A stretch of 64,000 nucleotides of DNA. Source: Sphingorhabdus sp. 109. Lineage in GTDB: Bacteria > Pseudomonadota > Alphaproteobacteria > Sphingomonadales > Sphingomonadaceae. Location of the stretch: assembly GCF_902506555.1 (NCBI RefSeq), contig NZ_LR732707.1:3460422-3524421 (forward strand), given 5' to 3'. Shown piece by piece: positions 26,427-33,430 of this stretch (within the stretch, counting starts at the first letter, position 1; the number at the start of each line of letters is the position of its first letter). The position numbers were made by a program, and so were the translations under genes. Under the pieces are notes generated by a model. The model had not been told where the DNA came from, ran no database searches, and saw only the letters and a program-made list of their open reading frames with translations.

Positions 26427-27353
26427 ATGCCCCGGAAACAAAGCCAATCCCCCAAAATATCGCCCGCAGCGCGAATTACAGCAACCATCATTGAAAAACT
26501 GGAAGTTGGAACAAAACCCTGGATACAGCCTTGGAGAGGACTTCCAGTCTCACGGCCCTTGCGCAGTTGCGGTACGCCCTATCGCGGAATGAATGTATTC
26601 TGGCTCTGGATGATGGCTCAGGAAAGTGGCTTTAATTCTCCTTACTGGATGACTTACCGGCAATGCGCATCGCTTGGCGGTCAGGTTCGCAAGGGCGAAA
26701 AATCGTCCATCGCCATATTCTACAAAAGCTATACCAAAGAAATCGAAGCTGCGGATCATGGTGAAGCGCAGGAGGAAACCCGTCGCGTGCTCAAATCCTA
26801 TGCTATATTCAATGCCGATCAATGCGACGGTCTGCCCGAACGCTACCATCCCAAGGCTGAAGTATTGGATATCGAACCGGAGGGACGAACGGAAAAGCTC
26901 GACCAGTTCTTTGGGGATATCGGTGCCAATATCCGCGAGCATGGCAGCAGCGCCTACTATGAACCGGTAGCTGACCGTATTACGATGCCGCCCATCAGTC
27001 TGTTTGATGGCTATGACCAATTTTGTGCGACCCTTTCTCATGAACTTGGTCACTGGTCAGGCCATAAGTCGCGCCTGAATCGTGATCTCAAGAACCGTTT
27101 TGGCAGTGCTGCTTATGCCGCCGAGGAGCTGGTCGCAGAGCTTTCCAGTGCCATATTGGGCGCGGAGCTTGGCCTTCCGGTCGGACATCTGGATAATCAT
27201 GCAAGCTATATCGCCAGTTGGCTAAAGCTGCTCAAAACAGATGATCGCGCTATACTAACAGCGGCGGCGCGCGCGGAAGAGGCGTCAAATCTGCTGTTGA
27301 GCCTTGGCGGTTATGTGCAACAAGAGCCTGGTGAATTATCCGATGCCGCATGA
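26427..27353 (+). CDS. ArdC-like antirestriction protein with zincin domain
   Basis: 308 residues from the ATG at 26,427, preceded by AGGAG. The N-terminal ArdC-type single-strand-DNA-binding domain (ITATIIEKLEVGTKPWIQPW, GTPYRGMNVFWLWM, GGQVRKGEKSS) is followed by a metallopeptidase domain with HELGHWSGH and a downstream EELVAELSSA that supplies the third zinc ligand. ArdC-type proteins shield incoming plasmid DNA from restriction. That fits a leading-region gene of a conjugative plasmid. Confidence 0.85.
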   Translation: MPRKQSQSPKISPAARITATIIEKLEVGTKPWIQPWRGLPVSRPLRSCGTPYRGMNVFWLWMMAQESGFNSPYWMTYRQCASLGGQVRKGEKSSIAIFYKSYTKEIEAADHGEAQEETRRVLKSYAIFNADQCDGLPERYHPKAEVLDIEPEGRTEKLDQFFGDIGANIREHGSSAYYEPVADRITMPPISLFDGYDQFCATLSHELGHWSGHKSRLNRDLKNRFGSAAYAAEELVAELSSAILGAELGLPVGHLDNHASYIASWLKLLKTDDRAILTAAARAEEASNLLLSLGGYVQQEPGELSDAA

Positions 27354-27366
27354 TTGAGCAAAAAAC

Positions 27367-27380
27367 TTGCAATCTTGCAA
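27367..27380. promoter_or_regulatory. Candidate operator of the toxin-antitoxin pair
   Basis: TTGCAATCTTGCAA: two self-complementary TTGCAA half-sites two bases apart, 38 bp before the antitoxin start and just upstream of a TAAAAT -10-like hexamer. Xre-type antitoxins usually repress their own promoter at such palindromes. Confidence 0.45.
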
Positions 27381-27417
27381 ATGAAAGATTATTGTAAAAT
27401 ACATTCATTAGAAAGAA

Positions 27418-27801
27418 ATGAAAATGACTGAACGGGCACTCAAAATAGAACGAAGCGATGATAGGTTGCTAAGTTCTGCAATTGGTAGAATTGCAGAATT
27501 CTGGAGCCTGAGCAATGTCAAATTAAGTGCGGTACTAGGTCTATCGGAAGCAACTATTTCCCGGCTTCGTTCGGGAAAAACATTTCTTGATCCTGCCTCC
27601 AAATCTTTTGAAGCCGGACAGTTTCTCCTGCGGCTGTTCCGCAGTCTGGACGCGCTCATGGGCAGTGACGATGATGCAGCCACATCCTGGCTGACATCGC
27701 ATAATCTTGATCTTGAAGCGCGGCCGATTGATCTCATCGACAGTTTCAAGGGACTTTTGACGGTATGTGACTATGTGGACGCCCACCGCGCTCGCGTCTG
27801 A
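27418..27801 (+). CDS. Xre/MbcA/ParS-family antitoxin
   Basis: 127 residues. N-terminal HTH (KLSAVLGLSEATISRLRSGK) and a C-terminal DUF2384 domain (FLRSLDALMGSDDDAATSW-like stretch, then PIDLIDSFKGLLTVCDYVDA), which plugs the active site of RES toxins. It overlaps the start of the RES gene, the usual arrangement of this pair. It probably stabilises the plasmid by post-segregational killing. Confidence 0.88.
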   Translation: MKMTERALKIERSDDRLLSSAIGRIAEFWSLSNVKLSAVLGLSEATISRLRSGKTFLDPASKSFEAGQFLLRLFRSLDALMGSDDDAATSWLTSHNLDLEARPIDLIDSFKGLLTVCDYVDAHRARV

Positions 27802-28510
27802 ATTTCGCCGCTACCGCAAAACCGTTTGGCGGGTGGTTGAAGCGCAGCACCGTATATCGACCAATCGTCTAGCAGAAAACTTCGAAGATCAGGCACGCCT
27901 TGAAGAGCTTGCCGAAGTAGCAAAACCTGACCTTCCGAAGTCTGCACAAGGTCTGCACTATCTTCTCGCTTCACCCTTTCGATACGGTCATAAAAGCCCA
28001 AGCCGGTTCCGGCGCGCGAATGAGCGTCCTGGTATTTTCTACGCCAGTGAGGCCGAAGCCACAGCGATTGCAGAGACTGCCTATTGGCGATTGCGCTTTT
28101 TCAGCCGGTCGCCGGGTTTTGTTCCTGGGAACCGGACCAGCGAGCATCTGAGTTTTTCCGTTGCCGTTTCGACCTCACGCGCGGTTGATCTTTCCAGGCC
28201 GCCATTTGACGCGCAAGCATCAGACTGGACGCATCTGGATGACTATAAAGCCTGTCAGGATTTCGCTGATGTGGCTCGCAAAGCAGATGCGCAGCTTATC
28301 CGCACAGTCTCGGTGCGTGATCCGGATGCTGGATATAATAGCGCCATATTTGATCCATCCATATTCGCCGGGAAGACACCGGATTATCGCCAGACTTGGC
28401 ATTTTCGGTTCGAGCAGGGGCGACTAAACGCCATTGCGGCTTTTCCGGGCGGAGGAAGTCATGCCTTTGAACCGGAGATTTTCGGCCTACCAAACATGCC
28501 CCAACACTGA
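27773..28510 (+). CDS. RES-domain toxin
   Basis: 245 residues. The RES fold is shown by FRRANERPGIFYASEAEATAIAE with the Arg and Tyr of the NAD-binding site and by the distal NSAIFDPSIFAGKTP with its Ser. Known RES toxins degrade NAD+ when released from their antitoxin. The start is uncertain: ATG at 27,773, or GTG two codons earlier; either overlaps the antitoxin gene by about 30 bases, which couples their translation. It is the second gene of a complete Xre-RES module. Confidence 0.88.
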   Translation: MWTPTALASEFRRYRKTVWRVVEAQHRISTNRLAENFEDQARLEELAEVAKPDLPKSAQGLHYLLASPFRYGHKSPSRFRRANERPGIFYASEAEATAIAETAYWRLRFFSRSPGFVPGNRTSEHLSFSVAVSTSRAVDLSRPPFDAQASDWTHLDDYKACQDFADVARKADAQLIRTVSVRDPDAGYNSAIFDPSIFAGKTPDYRQTWHFRFEQGRLNAIAAFPGGGSHAFEPEIFGLPNMPQH

Positions 28511-28753
28511 TTCCATAATCTCCTAATTGTAGACGTAACTACTGACCGCTTTTTCTCCCCGCAAGAGAGGCCCTGGCCCATCAGGGCTGCGGCGCAACCC
28601 CGCGAGGACTGCGGCCCGTGTGGCCCGCGCCAGCCTTGTCTCGCGAGGTTCCCCGCCTGTCGGCGGTGCGCCATGCACCCTGACGGTCCTTTCGGGCTCT
28701 TGCGGGATAAAGCGGCAAGGTGCCGAACATCTCCCGCATATCAGGAGAACATC
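28511..28753. other. GC-rich non-coding leader of the DUF2493 gene
   Basis: No convincing frame. It contains several short inverted repeats, for example GCCCTG/CAGGGC, and GAGAGGCCCTGG near 28,555, a weak relative of the purine-rich leaders. AGGAG stands eight bases before the ATG at 28,754. A structured 5' untranslated region is likely. Confidence 0.45.
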
Positions 28754-29710
28754 ATGGACAATTTATTCAAACAGCAACTTGCTGGTCTTGACCTTTCCGG
28801 TCTCACAATCAGCAATTCCCCATTTATATCATCGGATTTTCCAGCCCAGGATGCTATTTCGCAGACACTTGCAGCTGTTTGGTCGGATTTATTCGCTGTC
28901 TTTACCGATACCGCGCTTGAAGCCGACGCTGAAGATCTTGCATGGGGCTTCGTCAATCTCTTCCACCGCGCTGCGCAGCGTAAATCAAAGCAGCTTGACC
29001 GTGCATCGGATGAGGTCCGGGCACTCATCGCATCTGCTGATGGATCAGAAGTGCATACCAGTAACCTGGAAGAGCAGATTGAACGCGCGCAAGCGGCAGA
29101 AGCCTCTATGGTCGCCTTTGAAGAAATGCGCGAAGTTGCAGCAGCGCTCTACCTCGATGAAACACATAGCTCCTGGAAGCCGGTTTCCAGTTCGCGTGCC
29201 AATCATGGGGCGATGCTGACCTCTGCCGTCATTCAGGGCCGCGATTTTCTGCAAGCACGCAGCCAGTCCAGACGCAAAGCGCTCATGCCCGAAGGTACGC
29301 CAATCATCTTTGCAGGTGGCCGCACCAAGCAGAATTGCACCGAAGATGCGAAGGCCTTTGCAAACAACGTCTGGGCCACGCTCGACAAAGTGCATAATTC
29401 CGTTGGTGACATGGTGCTGGTCCACGGAGGCGATGGCAAGGGTGCCGACCGTCTAGCTGCATCTTGGGCCGAGCGTCGCGGCGTTGCTCAACTTACCTTT
29501 TCACTGGATCGCCATCTGGGTGCAAGAGCTGGGTTCAAACGCAACGAACAGATGCTAGGCCTCGCACCTCGCTATGTCATTGCCTTTCCAGGGAGCGGCG
29601 TATTGGAACGTCTCGTCATCGAAGCCAAGAGACGGCGTATCACGGTCGTTGATCGGCGCGGGCCTCTTGGCGTCAGCCCCAAGACAAAGCCAACCGATAC
29701 AGGCAGCTAG
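28754..29710 (+). CDS. DUF2493 (SLOG-superfamily) protein
   Basis: 318 residues. The C-terminal 110 residues carry the YspA-type DUF2493 domain: FAGGRT, HGGDGKGADRLAASWA and FKRNEQMLGLAPRYVIAFPG. SLOG folds bind nucleotide-derived ligands. The N-terminal part is helical and unassigned. It is a common backbone gene on sphingomonad plasmids, usually near DUF6878 and DUF6915 genes, as here. The start is chosen for AGGAG upstream. Confidence 0.8.
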   Translation: MDNLFKQQLAGLDLSGLTISNSPFISSDFPAQDAISQTLAAVWSDLFAVFTDTALEADAEDLAWGFVNLFHRAAQRKSKQLDRASDEVRALIASADGSEVHTSNLEEQIERAQAAEASMVAFEEMREVAAALYLDETHSSWKPVSSSRANHGAMLTSAVIQGRDFLQARSQSRRKALMPEGTPIIFAGGRTKQNCTEDAKAFANNVWATLDKVHNSVGDMVLVHGGDGKGADRLAASWAERRGVAQLTFSLDRHLGARAGFKRNEQMLGLAPRYVIAFPGSGVLERLVIEAKRRRITVVDRRGPLGVSPKTKPTDTGS

Positions 29711-29757
29711 GCTGTCCGAGCCAGCGCCGCAGCCGCGGTGCTGGCTTTCTTCAGTAA

Positions 29758-29789
29758 GAGGAAAGGAGGCTCGGGTTTCCCTGAACCGG
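29758..29789 (+). promoter_or_regulatory. Purine-rich leader motif (DUF6878 gene)
   Basis: GAGGAAAGGAGGCTCGGGTT followed by TCCCTGAACCGG, 43 bases before the ATG at 29,833. It shares GAGGAAAGG and TTTCCCTGA-like parts with the copy at 18,588. Confidence 0.6.
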
Positions 29790-29832
29790 ACACACGGTGT
29801 GATCGGCTAAAACAGAACCGGAGGTATTTATC

Positions 29833-30297
29833 ATGGAACCGAGTGAATGGATGACGGACTATTTTGACAAACAGAAGAGCCGCAGCGCGCGTTTGATCCA
29901 GTCTTTTCAGCGCAACAAGCCAGCTATTCTTGATGCGCTGCGAGAGGCAAATATCGCGAGTGTTGAACTCAACTATGATGGCATGGGTGACAGCGGTTGT
30001 CTGGAAGCTGCTACGTACTATTCGAACGATAACAAGCCAGTCGATTGGTCCGATGCCAAAGTCGCAATTGAAACATTTGAGATCGGCTCAACAATGATCA
30101 TGCGTAAATCCATGCCTCTGTCGGAAGCACTTGAAACCGTCGCTTATGATGCTCTGGAAGTGCATCATCCGGGATGGGAAATCAATGAAGGGGCCTATGG
30201 CCTCTTTAGGATTGAGGTCGAAGAAGGAACAATGGCGCTGTGCTGCAGTCTCCGTGCGACCGAATATTTTGAAACCGAAATTTGGGGAGAGGAATAA
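29833..30297 (+). CDS. DUF6878-type plasmid protein
   Basis: 154 residues, acidic, no signal peptide or membrane segment. The stretch VELNYDGMGDSGCLE and the region HHPGWEINEGAYGLF match what I recall of the DUF6878 family; that assignment rests on memory of the family pattern. It overlaps the next gene by one base (TAATG), so both are made together. Function unknown. Confidence 0.7.
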   Translation: MEPSEWMTDYFDKQKSRSARLIQSFQRNKPAILDALREANIASVELNYDGMGDSGCLEAATYYSNDNKPVDWSDAKVAIETFEIGSTMIMRKSMPLSEALETVAYDALEVHHPGWEINEGAYGLFRIEVEEGTMALCCSLRATEYFETEIWGEE

Positions 30298-30656
30298 TGT
30301 CGCATTGTCATTATCATGCGCTTTCTTCGGTCCGTAAATGGGGCGGCGAGGCAGGCGATTATCTGCCCCTACATCAATGGTTCGATAAATCGAAAGGAAT
30401 ACTGGCGGACCCGAGGCACCGGGCGCTTCGGCATCATGCCGAAGGCATATTCATGCTGGAATCACTCTTTGGTACGGTCATTGTTAACGCCGATGGCCGC
30501 GAGGTTCCAGTCCGCCTGATCGGCGAACAGCATGTCATCGAAGATTTGGGAACTATCCCCTCGTTTGCGGATTGGGCGCGCCTGATCGAACCACAGACCT
30601 GGATGATGCGGGAGCAACCCAAACTTGTTGCCATTGACGCGAATATGGCGGCGTAA
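30297..30656 (+). CDS. DUF6915-type plasmid protein
   Basis: 119 residues. The N-terminal HCHYHALSSVRKWGG and central RALRHHAEGIFMLESLFG resemble the DUF6915 family. Histidine-rich start suggests metal binding, which I cannot confirm. It is the second gene of a pair with the DUF6878 gene. Function unknown. Confidence 0.7.
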   Translation: MSHCHYHALSSVRKWGGEAGDYLPLHQWFDKSKGILADPRHRALRHHAEGIFMLESLFGTVIVNADGREVPVRLIGEQHVIEDLGTIPSFADWARLIEPQTWMMREQPKLVAIDANMAA

Positions 30657-31047
30657 GCTTCGTTCTCGAGCAGCCTGTTCCGTCCTAGGTATTGCCAATG
30701 TTGCGGGCGCGTTCCCAACATATGACCATCAGGCCAGCCGTTAAACATTCTTGCATCAACCGCGATTGACGGATCCAATACGAGGCTTGTCAGTGTCTCC
30801 TGAAGTCCAAATCAGCCGCGACCAAATCGGCTTTTTCGCGAACCTTCCTGAACCAGGTCAGCAACATTGCAACCAGCTTTGTTACCGGCCGTGTTGCACC
30901 TTTCAGGTGCTGCCCGCACCACCCGGACAAAGCGGGTTTCCCTTCGGCGCTACGCGCCTCCCGGTGCAATGCCGCTTCTCCCTGTTTCTTTCGTCAGTTC
31001 GCAAGCCGGAATGGTTCCGGTTTGAAGATTAAATCAGGAGAATAACA
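30657..31047. other. Non-coding region upstream of ssb
   Basis: No solid gene on either strand. Part of the minus strand (30,660-30,778) gives a protein-like stretch (MFNGWPDGHMLGTRP) with no start or context, perhaps a relic. The right half is GC-rich with short repeats, resembling the structured leader before the DUF2493 gene, and ends in AGGAGAATAAC before the ssb ATG. Confidence 0.4.
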
Positions 31048-31437
31048 ATGACAAATATCGTAGTTTTGGTTGGACGTGTCACTCGCGATCCAGAAAGCCG
31101 GGAAACAACCGGCGGCACAACGGTTACAAATCTTTCAGTCGTAACCGACCGTCCCGCCCGCAACAGTGAAGGCAAAACCTACAAGGATGAAAAAGGCTTT
31201 ACGGTCAAAGATGCAGAATTCCACCGCATCACTTGCTTCAACGGTCTGGGCAAAAACGTTGCCCAATATTGCACCAAGGGCCAGATGGTTTCGATCGAGG
31301 GGCGCCTGCATTATACGCAGTGGGAAGATGCCGACAAAATCAAACGTTATGGCTGCGAAATCCTTGCCGACAAGGTGGACTTTCTCACCCGTGGTGCGTC
31401 TCAGGATAACAAGGATGCACCCGACATCGATGAATGA
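31048..31437 (+). CDS. ssb: Single-stranded DNA-binding protein
   Basis: 129 residues with the OB-fold pattern of bacterial SSB: MTNIVVLVGRVTRDPESRET, VVTDRPARNSEGK, and FNGLGKNVAQYCTKGQMVSIEGRLHY. It ends with DAPDIDE, an acidic tail but without the usual hydrophobic DDIPF tip, so its contact with host repair proteins may differ. Plasmid SSBs coat DNA that enters as a single strand. AGGAG precedes the ATG. Confidence 0.92.
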   Translation: MTNIVVLVGRVTRDPESRETTGGTTVTNLSVVTDRPARNSEGKTYKDEKGFTVKDAEFHRITCFNGLGKNVAQYCTKGQMVSIEGRLHYTQWEDADKIKRYGCEILADKVDFLTRGASQDNKDAPDIDE

Positions 31438-31465
31438 TCCTTGATCTTCATCCTGCAAACAATCA

Positions 31466-31497
31466 GGCCTCGCCGGTTTCCCGGCGGGGCCTTTTTT
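31466..31497 (+). terminator. Rho-independent terminator after ssb
   Basis: GGCCTCGCCGG and CCGGCGGGGCC form an 11-bp stem with one mismatch around TTTC and are followed by six T. It lies between ssb and the convergent small gene that ends at 31,523. Confidence 0.88.
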
Positions 31498-31522
31498 ATG
31501 TTCTTGTACGTGAAGGTTGATG

Positions 31523-31768
31523 TTAACGCGCTAAACTGGAACCTCCAATTTTGAGTATGGCCAGCGCCTGTTCTTCATTCATTTTTCCAAGCGCAGTTCC
31601 TATGCGCTTGAGGCTTTTCGCGCTAAACGCTTCGACGCCGCTTCCCAAAAACATCCGTCCTAGTTCGGCTGCCGCCTTGGCCTCCAGTTCCTGCTGTTTT
31701 GTGTCGAGTTTTGCGCGTTCGCTTTCAAGCTTTTTGAGCGCTGCCAGCGCACCTGTTTTTCTGGTCAT
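31523..31768 (-). CDS. Small coiled-coil plasmid protein (DUF6437-like)
   Basis: 81 residues: LAALKKLESERAKLDTKQQE is a predicted coiled coil, followed by AAAELGRMFLGSGVEAFSAK and a short helical end. It resembles the small DUF6437/TraC-like proteins encoded near mobilisation genes of alphaproteobacterial plasmids; the link is from memory and the function unknown. AAAGGAAATCTC precedes the ATG. Confidence 0.65.
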   Translation of the reverse strand: MTRKTGALAALKKLESERAKLDTKQQELEAKAAAELGRMFLGSGVEAFSAKSLKRIGTALGKMNEEQALAILKIGGSSLAR

Positions 31769-32106
31769 GAGATTTCCTTTTTCTCAGTGTTGACCCCTTG
31801 AAACTCCGTAATTGCATATTGTCCCACCTGTAGGAAAATGATTTTTGCGAATGTAATCTGGATGTGGAATACGAATTTGGGGAGGGGTTGCTCACTTGAA
31901 GTCCAAGTATGATGCGCGAAGGGCCACCGCGTAAAGGACGACGGGGCCCCACCATTTTACCGCTCCGGCGGCTGGGCCGCCTTACACGATAAAATCGTTT
32001 CCCCCATCGCCGCTTCGCGGCCGCCTGTTCCAGCCGGTCCTGTGACCCGGTAGCCCTCCACGCATCACGAGACTTGTCGTCATTTTGACAAATTTCAGGA
32101 GGTAGT
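31769..32106. other. Non-coding divergent region
   Basis: Lies between two divergent small genes, so it should hold two promoters. The middle part is GC-rich with repeats around GGCGGCTGGGCCGCC and has no plausible frame. AGGAGG precedes the ATG at 32,107. Confidence 0.45.
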
Positions 32107-32328
32107 ATGACACAGGTTATAGATACGGTATTTGATGCACAAAGCTATTTTGCGGCAGTAGAAACAGCGGAACGAAGGGCTCTACACAGCTTCTTTGATC
32201 AGCATGTCGTTGAGGACGACGACCAGGGTTATGTAGCACTGGATGAAGGAGATTATAACGCGCTACCGACATGGGCAATGAACCGGGTTGTCCATACTGT
32301 CCATGGGGCGCTGCTGGATGAATTCTAA
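32107..32328 (+). CDS. Hypothetical 73-residue acidic protein
   Basis: Acidic, soluble, no recognisable domain (VVEDDDQGYVALDEGDYNAL in the middle). A good AGGAGG site and the terminator directly behind it support that it is a real gene with its own transcript. Function unknown. Confidence 0.6.
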   Translation: MTQVIDTVFDAQSYFAAVETAERRALHSFFDQHVVEDDDQGYVALDEGDYNALPTWAMNRVVHTVHGALLDEF

Positions 32329-32341
32329 GGACGGCACACAG

Positions 32342-32376
32342 GGCAGGGGCCGGAAACGGTCTCTGCCTTTATTTTT
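32342..32376 (+). terminator. Rho-independent terminator
   Basis: GGCAG and CTGCC with inner CCGGAAACGG form a hairpin followed by TTTATTTTT, directly after the 73-residue gene. Confidence 0.8.
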
Positions 32377-32401
32377 GTTCGCTTCAGAAAGTGGTAGCGC
32401 C

Positions 32402-32453
32402 GAAAATGTCTTTCAAACCTAGCCTCCCGACCGTCGGCCTGAAAGACATTTTC
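32402..32453. repeat. 14-bp perfect inverted repeat
   Basis: GAAAATGTCTTTCA (32,402-32,415) and TGAAAGACATTTTC (32,440-32,453) pair perfectly around 24 bases. There is no T-run, so it is not a normal terminator. It could be a protein-binding site or part of an untranslated RNA. Confidence 0.65.
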
Positions 32454-32647
32454 TGCACTGTCGGTTGGCTTAAACCTAACAGGGAGAAACACAAGGTACT
32501 TTGCCGAAAGTCGATTCTATACAATCATTGTGGGAATCGAGTTGCTAACTATCAGGAATAAAGATTATTCAGAATTTCCGTATCGATTCTGGCCATTTGC
32601 GACCCGGGCTGGCGTTGATATGGAAAACACCCAAATCGGGTGACATA

Positions 32648-32683
32648 GGGGCAGCGGAATCCCCATTCTGCTGCCCTTATTTT
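32648..32683 (+). terminator. Rho-independent terminator without an upstream gene
   Basis: GGGCAGCGGAAT and ATTCTGCTGCCC form a stem with one mismatch around CCCC, followed by TTATTTTTT. A second small hairpin (CACCC/GGGTG) stands just before it. No coding frame ends here, so it may end a small RNA transcribed from about 32,460. Confidence 0.7.
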
Positions 32684-32729
32684 TTGCTCGTGCTTTAGTT
32701 TGAAATTCTAGCCATCGGGTAATTGTGGA

Positions 32730-32760
32730 GCGCTGATGTCAAGCATCAGCGCGCGTTTTT
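32730..32760 (+). terminator. Terminator-like hairpin
   Basis: GCGCTGATG and CATCAGCGC pair perfectly around TCAAG; GCG and five T follow. With no gene before it, it may end the small RNA suspected at 32,460-32,680 or be one of the oriT repeats. Confidence 0.55.
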
Positions 32761-32935
32761 ATCCATGCTATCCACGTGGCATAACGCCACATGATGTAAT
32801 CGAGAAAATTCCTGGAAATTTACTGCCGAGCTGGGAACAAAAGAGTGCACACCGTACGCAGCTCGCTGCCTTGGTTATCTTCATTGATATCAACTGGTTA
32901 AGTCCCAAAATCGCCCGATGTAACAGATAAATCCT

Positions 32936-32967
32936 CTAAGACTTGGTGGGTTTTTGGCAAGTCTTAG
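32936..32967. repeat. 9-bp inverted repeat in the oriT candidate
   Basis: CTAAGACTT and AAGTCTTAG flank a 14-base GT-rich spacer. Geometry of this sort is often found at relaxase recognition sites. Confidence 0.55.
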
Positions 32968-33068
32968 CCCAATCACATCGCCGCAAAGCATTGATAAATA
33001 ATGAAATATAACCGATTGACTTAGACTTGTTCACGATTTATTCTTATTGGGCTTTTCGAAGGGTGAAC

Positions 33069-33094
33069 CAGGTTCTTGAACGTCAAGGAACCTG
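33069..33094. promoter_or_regulatory. Inverted repeat just before the RHH-like gene
   Basis: CAGGTTCTTG and CAAGGAACCTG pair with one bulged base and end four bases before the ATG at 33,098, so the hairpin covers the ribosome-binding region. It may serve as an autoregulatory site or as a translational hairpin. Confidence 0.5.
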
Positions 33095-33097
33095 AGT

Positions 33098-33430
33098 ATG
33101 ACCAACCATATTTGTTTACAAACCTATCTTTCTTATCCGCTTGCACAGTGGGTCAGATCGGAAGCTGATGACCACGGCGAATGTGTCAGCGTATTCATTC
33201 GCGATCTTGTCATGGCGGCATATATTGCGCAGGATGAAGGTCATAATGATACTCTAAAAGGCCTCGACAAAGCCCGCGAGATTGTATTTTCCTCCGTAGC
33301 GCTTGATGCCATTTTAAGCGCCCACCCGGACAGCTCACTTCGGCAAAAAACCCATGATGCATATGGTCGTCGCTTACAGCGATTGGGGCTTGCTCCAGCC
33401 TCTTCGAATGGAGGCCGTGATGAAGCGTAA
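33098..33430 (+). CDS. Small putative ribbon-helix-helix relaxosome protein
   Basis: 110 residues. The first 50 residues (LSYPLAQWVRSEADDHGECV, SVFIRDLVMAAYIAQD) fit a ribbon-helix-helix pattern of a short strand followed by two helices, as in TrwA/TraY-type accessory proteins; the similarity is weak and judged by eye. It overlaps the coupling-protein gene by 11 bases and stands next to the oriT candidate, a typical place for such a factor. Confidence 0.6.
   Translation: MTNHICLQTYLSYPLAQWVRSEADDHGECVSVFIRDLVMAAYIAQDEGHNDTLKGLDKAREIVFSSVALDAILSAHPDSSLRQKTHDAYGRRLQRLGLAPASSNGGRDEA

Larger units (their letters stand above)
32690..33097. other. oriT: Candidate origin of transfer region
   Basis: AT-rich, non-coding, with several inverted repeats, directly upstream of a small putative DNA-binding gene, the coupling-protein gene and the MobF relaxase gene. 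MobF oriT sites usually lie next to such genes and contain inverted repeats beside the nick site. I cannot point to the nick base. The assignment is by position and structure only. Confidence 0.4.

Noticed and set aside
30434-30778. Minus-strand frame with a protein-like stretch (MFNGWPDGHMLGTRP)
   Set aside because: It overlaps the DUF6915-type gene for most of its length and has no start signal; at best a relic, so not listed as a gene.
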